Shown here one piece after another: positions 38,899 to 44,060 of a DNA stretch of 44,060 nucleotides (within the stretch, counting starts at the first letter, position 1; every line of letters starts with the position of its first letter). Both the position numbers and the translations under genes were made by a program. The notes below the pieces were generated by a model. The model worked only from the letters and a program-made list of their open reading frames with translations. It made no database searches and had not been told where the DNA came from. Location of the stretch: the NCBI GenBank assembly GCA_947476425.1, contig CANJQJ010000023.1, positions 1 to 44,060 on the forward strand. The letters run 5' to 3'. Source of the DNA: Sphingomonadaceae bacterium (lineage in GTDB: Bacteria > Pseudomonadota > Alphaproteobacteria > Sphingomonadales > Sphingomonadaceae).

Positions 38899-40350
38899 CT
38901 ACTTCGCCCGCAAGGGAAACAACCCCGGATCCGCCAGCATCCGGCCAAGCACCACATGAAGCGCGCCATCCTCCGCCGCGCCGTCGAGCGGCGGCAAATG
39001 CGCGATGTCGTCGATCGGGGAGTGATAATCCCCCGCGAGGAAGGCGCCGAGCCGGGCGGAATCGCTGAACGCCCCGCCGATCATGACCGCGGGCACACCC
39101 GCCTCCATCAGCGCCCAGCCATCCTGCCGGCCAAGGAAGGCGTTCGCGGCCTCGCTGTCGTCGATGAGCCGGCCCTGGCTCCGGATTGCGGCATCGATCA
39201 GCGGATCGAGCGGCGTCATCCCGCGCCCGATCGTGGCAACCGGCTCGCCGGCGGGCGAAATCGCGATCGTATCGAAATTGAGCGCGGCAGCGATATGTTC
39301 GAGCGGAAGCGGCGGCGACCTGACCAGCGCCCGCGCGCCGAGCAGGCCCATTTCCTCACCGGTGGTAGCGACGAAATAGAGGCTGCGCTGAAGCGGCGGG
39401 CCATGTTCGATGCGGCGGGCGACCTCGATCAGCGCAGCGATTCCGCTCGCATTGTCGACCGCACCGTTGCAGATCCGATCGGCAGCACCTTCGGGACGGC
39501 ACAGCCCCAGATGATCCCAATGCGCGAGGAACAGCACGGCTTCCCCGGCGCGCCCATGCCCCGCGATCCGCGCGATCACATTGACCGAACTGTAGCGGCG
39601 AACATGACTGGTCGCGCTGAGATCGAGCGTTACCGGCAGCAGATGAGGACTGAATTCAAGGCTTTTGGCGGCAACGACCAGCTCGGGATCGACCAGCCTG
39701 ATCCACGCCGGGAAGGCAAGCGCGCCTTCGACCGGGGCATGGGTTTCGCCAGAGGCAACGGTCCGTCCACGGCCAAGTTGATCGTGGATCAGCGCCCAGG
39801 GATCATTCTCGCCCGAAAGCGCGATCACCGCCGCAGCACCTTGCGCCGCAATTGCGCGGCGCCGCACTTCGAAGCCTTGCACACCCTCGGAAGGCTTGCC
39901 GCTGAGCAGCAGCACGACCTTGCCCTTGAGATCGGCTCCGCCAGTTGTCGTGCCATAGCCGGCGAAGACCACTGGCGCGGCAACAAGGCGAGTGCCGCCC
40001 TCCATCGCGATGAACCGACCAAGCGATGGATCGAGCGCGATGGCATGCCCCTTCACGCGCCACTCTGCCGTCGCGGTCATCGGGGTTCGTTCGACGAGAT
40101 CGACCGGCTGGTACCAGCTTCCGTCCGGCGCGCCCGGCGCCAGCCCAGCCCCCGCCAGCTCGCTCGCGATATAATAAGCGGCCTTCACGCCACCCTCGCT
40201 CCCCGGAGCCCGGCCCTGGAGCGAGTCGGATGCGAGATATTCGATGTGGCGTCGAAGCGCCGCCTGGTCGAGCGGCGCCTCGGGTGCTGCCGATGGCGGC
40301 GCGGCGGGATGCGAGACCGCGAGCAGCGCCAGTGGCAGCAGCCATTTCAT
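38899..40350 (-). CDS. Secreted M28-family zinc peptidase
   Basis: The 483-residue product starts with a signal peptide (MKWLLPLALLAVSHPAAP), so it is exported. A protease-associated-like insert lies near residues 120-240. The M28 catalytic core has metal ligands in AHWDHLG, VDNASG, TTGEEMGLLG, LNFDTIA and AGDYHSPID. This is the full set for a two-zinc aminopeptidase. The ATG at 40350 overlaps the stop of the upstream lyase-like gene (ATGA), so the two are co-translated. The substrate is probably peptides; the exact specificity is unknown. Confidence 0.9.
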   Translation of the reverse strand: MKWLLPLALLAVSHPAAPPSAAPEAPLDQAALRRHIEYLASDSLQGRAPGSEGGVKAAYYIASELAGAGLAPGAPDGSWYQPVDLVERTPMTATAEWRVKGHAIALDPSLGRFIAMEGGTRLVAAPVVFAGYGTTTGGADLKGKVVLLLSGKPSEGVQGFEVRRRAIAAQGAAAVIALSGENDPWALIHDQLGRGRTVASGETHAPVEGALAFPAWIRLVDPELVVAAKSLEFSPHLLPVTLDLSATSHVRRYSSVNVIARIAGHGRAGEAVLFLAHWDHLGLCRPEGAADRICNGAVDNASGIAALIEVARRIEHGPPLQRSLYFVATTGEEMGLLGARALVRSPPLPLEHIAAALNFDTIAISPAGEPVATIGRGMTPLDPLIDAAIRSQGRLIDDSEAANAFLGRQDGWALMEAGVPAVMIGGAFSDSARLGAFLAGDYHSPIDDIAHLPPLDGAAEDGALHVVLGRMLADPGLFPLRAK

Positions 40351-41165
40351 TGCCCGGCGCGATCCAGCAAGCGACGCGCCATCGCGACATGCATTGCCTC
40401 GATCATCCTGCCGCGAAAACGCTCGGCGCCGCCGGTCGCGGCCTCGATCAGTGCCCGGGCCTCCTCGATCTCGGCTTCGCCCGGCCCGTAGAAACGGTTG
40501 CATGCTTCGATCTGCGCAGGGTGGATCAGCGTCTTGCCGTCGAAGCCGAGCGCCCTGCCCTCGACGCACTGAGCCGCGAGACCGTCGGGATCGTCGAGCC
40601 GATTATACACACCGTCGAATGCGACCCTGCCCGCCACCCGCGCCGCCAGCACGATCGACTGGAGTGCGAGCGAGAGCCCGCCGCGACCGGACTCGGCGGG
40701 GAGCCGCAGTTCGGCGGCGAGATCGTTGGTGCCGGCGATCAACCCGGCGACACCCTCAGCCTCGGCGATCTCCCGCGCGGCATAGACGCCAAGCGGGGTC
40801 TCGATCATCGCCAGCACCGGCGCACCGGTCGCCGCCGCAACCGCGCCAGCTTCGGAAGCACGCTCGACCTTGGGCACCACGACCAGCGCCGGGGGTGCCT
40901 TGGCGAGCGCGGCAATGTCATCGTCATGCCAAAGCGTGCCGACCCCGTTGATCCGGATCGCGACGATGCCAGCGCGCCATTCGCCGCCGATCGCCGCGAT
41001 TGCCGACAGCCGCGCGGCCAGCTTGTCCTCGGGCTTTACTGCATCCTCGAGATCGAGAATCGCCATGTCGCAATCGAGCCCCTGCGCCTTGGCGACCGCG
41101 CGGGCGTTCGACGCTGGCAGGAACAAGGCGGAGCGAACCCGCTCTAACGCTTCCGAAATGTTCAT
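40347..41165 (-). CDS. HpcH/HpaI aldolase, citrate-lyase-beta-like CoA ester lyase
   Basis: The 272-residue TIM-barrel protein contains RSALFLPASNARAVAKA, MAILDLEDAVKPEDK, PVLAMIETPLGVYAA and LIAGTNDLAAEL. These are typical of the CitE/HpcH superfamily that cleaves or hydrolyses acyl-CoA esters such as malyl- or citramalyl-CoA. The metal-binding Glu and Asp are in these motifs. Start options are ATG at 41165, 41171 and 41192, and none has a clear ribosome site. The shortest gives the best-looking leader. The gene is divergent from qmcA. Confidence 0.85.
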   Translation of the reverse strand: MNISEALERVRSALFLPASNARAVAKAQGLDCDMAILDLEDAVKPEDKLAARLSAIAAIGGEWRAGIVAIRINGVGTLWHDDDIAALAKAPPALVVVPKVERASEAGAVAAATGAPVLAMIETPLGVYAAREIAEAEGVAGLIAGTNDLAAELRLPAESGRGGLSLALQSIVLAARVAGRVAFDGVYNRLDDPDGLAAQCVEGRALGFDGKTLIHPAQIEACNRFYGPGEAEIEEARALIEAATGGAERFRGRMIEAMHVAMARRLLDRAGQ

Positions 41166-41258
41166 GCGCATAGGGAATGCATTTGGTTGCATGCGGCATT
41201 AAGTGCATTATCCGCGATCAGGGCGGGGCACCTGCAATAGCCGGTGGGAGAAATAGAT

Positions 41259-42221
41259 ATGGGCAATTTCGTTATCATTCTGGCGGTTCTCGCGATCGTC
41301 TTCGTATTTGCCGGCGTAACAGTCGTTCGGCAGGGCTTTCAATACACCATCGAGCGTTTCGGCCGTTTCACGCATGTCGCGCAGCCCGGCTTCAATTTCA
41401 TCATGCCCTTCTTCGACCGTGTCGGCCGCAAGATCAACGTGATGGAACAGGTCATCGATATTCCGGGCCAGGAGATCATCACCAAGGATAATGCGATGGT
41501 CGCGGTCGACGGCGTCGTCTTCTTCCAGGTGCTCGATGCAGCCAAGGCCGCCTATGAGGTTTCAGACCTCTATGTCGCGATCGTTCAGCTGGCGACCACC
41601 AACCTGCGTACCGTGATGGGCTCGATGGACCTTGATGAAACGCTGTCGAAGCGCGACGAGATCAACGCCAAGCTGCTGATCGTGGTCGACCAGGCGACCG
41701 AGAGCTGGGGCGTCAAGATCACCCGCGTCGAGCTCAAGGACATCCGCCCGCCAGCCGACATCGTAAACGCGATGACTCGCCAGATGAAGGCCGAACGCGA
41801 AAAGCGCGCCTCGATCCTCGAATCGGAAGGCATGCGCCAGAACGAGATCAACCGCGCCGAAGGCCAGAAGGCAGCTGCCGTGCTCGAGGCCGAGGGCCGC
41901 AAGGAGGCCGCCTATCGCGACGCCGAGGCGCGCGAGCGTTCGGCACAGGCCGAAGCCACCGCGACGCGGCTGGTGTCCGAGGCGATCGCCAACGGCAATC
42001 CGCAGGCGATCAACTATTTCGTCGCGCAGAAATATGTCGAGGCAGTGAGCCTGTTCGCGACCTCGCCCAATGCGAAGACGATCCTGTTCCCGGTCGAGGC
42101 GACTCAGCTGATCGGCACGCTTGGCGGCATTGGCGCACTGGCCAGGGCCGCGCTGGGCGACGACGGCGGACCGGCAGCGCCACCTGCGCCGCGCCGGCCA
42201 GGCCCGTTCGAGCAGGCATGA
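41259..42221 (+). CDS. qmcA: SPFH-domain membrane protein QmcA-like (stomatin/prohibitin)
   Basis: The 320-residue protein has one N-terminal membrane helix (VIILAVLAIVFVFAGVTVV). An SPFH domain follows (about residues 25-190, with FGRFTHVAQPGFNFIMPFFD), then a long charged Ala/Glu coiled coil and a Pro-rich tail. QmcA and its relatives form large membrane assemblies associated with FtsH. The ATG at 41259 has GGGAG 8 bases upstream. The NfeD-like gene downstream is the usual partner. Confidence 0.9.
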   Translation: MGNFVIILAVLAIVFVFAGVTVVRQGFQYTIERFGRFTHVAQPGFNFIMPFFDRVGRKINVMEQVIDIPGQEIITKDNAMVAVDGVVFFQVLDAAKAAYEVSDLYVAIVQLATTNLRTVMGSMDLDETLSKRDEINAKLLIVVDQATESWGVKITRVELKDIRPPADIVNAMTRQMKAEREKRASILESEGMRQNEINRAEGQKAAAVLEAEGRKEAAYRDAEARERSAQAEATATRLVSEAIANGNPQAINYFVAQKYVEAVSLFATSPNAKTILFPVEATQLIGTLGGIGALARAALGDDGGPAAPPAPRRPGPFEQA

Positions 42222-42236
42222 GACGGGGCGTTCTGA

Positions 42237-42330
42237 CTCCCCCCACCTGTCAGGGAGGGTCTACCCCTTCTGACTCCCCTCCCTTGCAGGGAGAGGAGAT
42301 TCAGAGGCGCCCTCCCGCGCACGGAGGGGA
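42237..42330. repeat. C/G-rich inverted repeat, CTCCCT family, copy 3
   Basis: Three related cores occur in a row: CCCACCTGTCAGGGAGGG, CCCTCCCTTGCAGGGAGAGG and CCCTCCCGCGCACGGAGGGG. Together they fill most of the gap between qmcA and the NfeD-like gene. Because both genes read the same way, it probably does not stop transcription completely. Confidence 0.65.
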
Positions 42331-42357
42331 GTTCGGCATAAACCTAGGAAACCAAAC

Positions 42358-42810
42358 ATGACTCTCTTCGGCATCGCCCTCGAACCACATTGGTGGTGGC
42401 TGATCCTCGCGCTGCTGCTTGCGATCGCTGAAATCCTCGTCCCCGGCGTCTTCCTGATCTGGATCGGCGGGGCGGCACTGGTGACCGGCATATTGTCGCT
42501 GCTGTTCGGCCTGCCCGCCCCCGCCGAGTTCGTCGTGTTCGCGGTCGGTGCAATCGGGGCGGTGTGGATCGGGCGGCGCTGGCTCGTTGCGCACCCGATC
42601 GAATCCGACGATCCCAAGCTCAACGATCGCGGCGCCCGCCTGCTCGGCAAGCAAGTCGTGGTGACGCATGCGATCGTCGGCGGCGAAGGAAAGGTCCGCG
42701 TCGGCGACAGCGACTGGCTGGCAAGCGGCCCCGACGCCCCGGTTGGCGCGCGCGTTACCGTCGTCGGCGCGCAGGGATCGCGGTTGAAGGTGGACGTCGC
42801 CGGAGATTAG
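42358..42810 (+). CDS. NfeD-family membrane protein (YbbJ-like)
   Basis: The 150-residue protein has an N-terminal hydrophobic part of about three helices (WWWLILALLLAIAEILVPG and following) and a C-terminal OB-fold domain (residues 90-150, LGKQVVVTHAIVGGEGKVRV). It pairs with SPFH proteins such as QmcA, as the order qmcA-ybbJ shows. The start ATG at 42358 directly precedes the hydrophobic segment. It converges with a small membrane protein gene. Confidence 0.88.
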   Translation: MTLFGIALEPHWWWLILALLLAIAEILVPGVFLIWIGGAALVTGILSLLFGLPAPAEFVVFAVGAIGAVWIGRRWLVAHPIESDDPKLNDRGARLLGKQVVVTHAIVGGEGKVRVGDSDWLASGPDAPVGARVTVVGAQGSRLKVDVAGD

Positions 42811-42816
42811 GCTTGG

Positions 42817-43143
42817 TCAGGTCAGGTAATATGCCGAGGCCAGCGCCAGTACCAAGGTAGCCGCCGGAAGGATGATTCTGCGCGCCACCTTAGCAAGGTG
42901 CTTCCAGTCGGCAGTCGCTGCGAATAGGAGGAATAGAGGGGCCTGAGCAACAATCAGCAATTGGAAAAGGTGCGCGATCGTTCCTTCGTCGCCTTGTCCC
43001 TTTGCCTGCCCCGATACCAAGGCAAAAAGCACTAAACCGAGCGCGGCAAACGACATTGCTGCCGGGATCGTTACGCTAACGGTGTTGATTGATTGCCGGT
43101 TCACAGGCGCCTCCATTTTATGGAATAGCCAATATAAATCCAT
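42817..43143 (-). CDS. Small multi-span membrane protein, hypothetical
   Basis: The 108-residue product has about three hydrophobic helices: AAMSFAALGLVLFALVSG, IAHLFQLLIVAQAPLFLLFA and RIILPAATLVLALASAYYLT. I do not recognise the family. The coding potential is supported by the regular helix pattern and the neat spacing to NfeD (6 bases between stops). An alternative start is the ATG at 43116. Confidence 0.65.
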   Translation of the reverse strand: MDLYWLFHKMEAPVNRQSINTVSVTIPAAMSFAALGLVLFALVSGQAKGQGDEGTIAHLFQLLIVAQAPLFLLFAATADWKHLAKVARRIILPAATLVLALASAYYLT

Positions 43144-43262
43144 GTCTTGGTGCTCGCAAGCAAGATCAGCATATTGATACTATTAATTGCCTGCCGCTGG
43201 AACCTCGTCCATAGCCGACGCCGGCGGCGCGCCCTCTGGCGAAATCATGCCGCCAGTAGGGG

Positions 43263-43373
43263 GTGATAGACATCCAGGCGATAGACGCCCTTCTCATCGT
43301 CGCCATCATTACGGCGGCAATGGGCTTCACGACACTTGTTCTCAAGATCGTGGAAATTTCGAGGGAACGGTAA
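43263..43373 (+). CDS. Possible 36-residue membrane peptide
   Basis: From GTG at 43263 to TAA at 43371 the frame encodes IDIQAIDALLIVAIITAAMG followed by FTTLVLKIVEISRER. This is a short acidic leader, one hydrophobic helix and a basic tail, the form of small holin-like or type I toxin peptides. A TAG lies just upstream in frame. The GTG lacks a well-spaced ribosome site, since the G-run TAGGGGG abuts it. A second frame, MTGGGKGSNFAPERRPPE and on, starts within its stop codon and ends at 43447. Neither peptide is proven. They could be chance frames in the 420-base gap 43144-43563. Confidence 0.3.
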   Translation: MIDIQAIDALLIVAIITAAMGFTTLVLKIVEISRER

Positions 43374-43381
43374 TGACGGGA

Positions 43382-43462
43382 GGGGGCAAGGGTAGCAACT
43401 TTGCCCCCGAACGCCGGCCCCCGGAAACCATTGAGGGCGCGCTGTAGCAAAGCGCGCCCTCA
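43382..43462 (+). other. Tandem hairpins after the possible peptide gene
   Basis: The first hairpin has an 8-bp stem, GGGGGCAA (43382-43389) with TTGCCCCC (43401-43408). The second has a perfect 12-bp stem, TGAGGGCGCGCT (43432-43443) with AGCGCGCCCTCA (43451-43462), and loop GTAGCAA. No T-run follows either, so they are not standard terminators. They could be part of a structured small RNA or 3' end. The rest of 43463-43563 shows nothing I recognise. Confidence 0.55.
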
Positions 43463-43563
43463 GGGAGTGGTACATCCAATCAATAGACGCGGATCATATA
43501 GACCCAGGCCATCGATGCGTCAACTTCCGTTTAATTTCAACGGCGAGACCGGAGAGCCCGCCC

Positions 43564-43878
43564 TCAATTCCCGCCGAACATGCCCTTGGCGATGTTGCCC
43601 AGTTCGCCGAACGGGTTGGCGTCGCCTTCCTTGCCGAACATCGCCATCAGGTTGGCGGTGCTGGCGCCGAAATGGTTCATCATGCCCTGCATCGTCTCGG
43701 CCGAGATGCCGTGCTTGGCAGCGAGTTCGGTCATGATCTCGATCGGGTTGCCGCCGGCCTGGAGGCGCGCGGGCAGTTCTTCGGTGAAGGCTTTCACCGT
43801 GTCGGCAGGCAGGCCGAATTTCGCAGCGAGCTCGTCGAGATTGCCAAGCTGGCCGAGGATGCCGTCAAAAATGCCCAT
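43564..43878 (-). CDS. Small helical protein, hypothetical
   Basis: The 104-residue product begins MGIFDGILGQLGN and continues with amphipathic helices (LDELAAKFGLPADTVKAF, PIEIMTELAAKHGISAETMQ). It ends in a Gly/Asn-rich tail. It has no signal or membrane segment and no Cys. The beginning looks somewhat like DUF937/YidB proteins, but the match is weak and I give no function. AAGGGA lies 7-8 bases before the ATG. Confidence 0.7.
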   Translation of the reverse strand: MGIFDGILGQLGNLDELAAKFGLPADTVKAFTEELPARLQAGGNPIEIMTELAAKHGISAETMQGMMNHFGASTANLMAMFGKEGDANPFGELGNIAKGMFGGN

Positions 43879-44011
43879 GAGATGTTCCCTTGCGAATCGG
43901 CCGACTGCCGACGCGCGTAACGATAACCCCTCGATGTGACAGAGGCCATCGCGACGTCTGTGCCATCATCACATGGCCCCAGGTAGCGCTCAGATCTATG
44001 CTACGGCGCGA

Positions 44012-44051
44012 AAAAGGGATTTTAGCTACACAGGTAGCCAAAATCCCTTTT
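44012..44051. terminator. Strong A/T-flanked hairpin, likely bidirectional terminator
   Basis: AAAAGGGATTTT (44012-44023), one mismatch, then GCTAC pair with GTAGC and AAAATCCCTTTT (44034-44051) around the loop ACAG. The stem is 18 bp with a single mismatch, with A and T runs at its ends, so it can work in both directions. No gene from this window reads directly into it. The gene it serves may lie beyond 44060. Confidence 0.6.
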
Positions 44052-44060
44052 CGAACTGTA

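Noticed and set aside
38891-38899. Run of nine C next to the M28 peptidase stop
   Set aside because: Phase variation was considered, but the run lies just after the stop codon, so length changes would not alter the protein.
38956-40491. 511-codon plus-strand open frame
   Set aside because: It is antisense to the M28 peptidase, whose full metal-ligand set is visible.

Overview
The window looks like chromosome of a sphingomonad-type alphaproteobacterium. This rests on high GC, very tight gene packing, the linked order lptD-surA-pdxA-rsmA, a ccmC-D-E-F-G-H-I run, and protein sequences that read like Sphingomonas relatives. The single tRNA gene, tRNA-His(GTG), encodes G-1, C73 and CCA. That is the canonical bacterial form, not the altered form known from Rhizobiales, Rhodobacterales and Caulobacterales. 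Genus and species are inference only.

Layout. Bases 1-2850 are accessory and decaying: the right end of an IS5-like insertion sequence abuts a broken gene that once fused an adenylation domain, a carrier domain and a membrane acyltransferase. From about 3.0 kb onward the content is core: ettA; a small Ala/Asn-rich lipoprotein whose terminator sits just before cysS; phaZ overlapping a DgcA-like epimerase; an MsbA-like ABC exporter; a CPA2 cation antiporter; a J-domain protein; a BioC-like methyltransferase; kup; and ald. Bases 17673-22430 hold seven cytochrome c maturation genes on the minus strand, nearly all overlapping at start and stop. Then come an EamA transporter, tRNA-His, an Rrf2 regulator, a DUF2061 protein, an MFS transporter and ahcY. 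Divergent units follow: pepA-holC on minus, and lptD-surA-pdxA-rsmA on plus (outer-membrane assembly, vitamin B6, ribosome maturation). guaB, an RsmB-like methyltransferase and a TPR protein form a minus-strand run. A citrate-lyase-like gene and a secreted M28 peptidase overlap. qmcA and an NfeD-like gene form a membrane-quality-control pair. The last 1.3 kb carries two unrecognised small proteins, a possible 36-residue membrane peptide, and three strong hairpins.

Regulatory and repeat structure. Two families of short intergenic inverted repeats recur. One has CGTCATCCC...GGGATGACG ends (five copies, all at gene 3' ends). The other is C/G-rich with CTCCCT..CAGGGAGGGG cores (three loci). A perfect 14-bp palindrome lies upstream of ahcY and resembles an operator for a methionine-cycle ArsR-type repressor.

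I see no complete undescribed system. The most unusual items are the ruined adenylation-carrier-acyltransferase fusion, which resembles a one-chain version of Dlt-type acylation, and the small-ORF plus tandem-hairpin locus near 43.3 kb. Most other genes are ordinary housekeeping genes, and I have tried not to overstate them.
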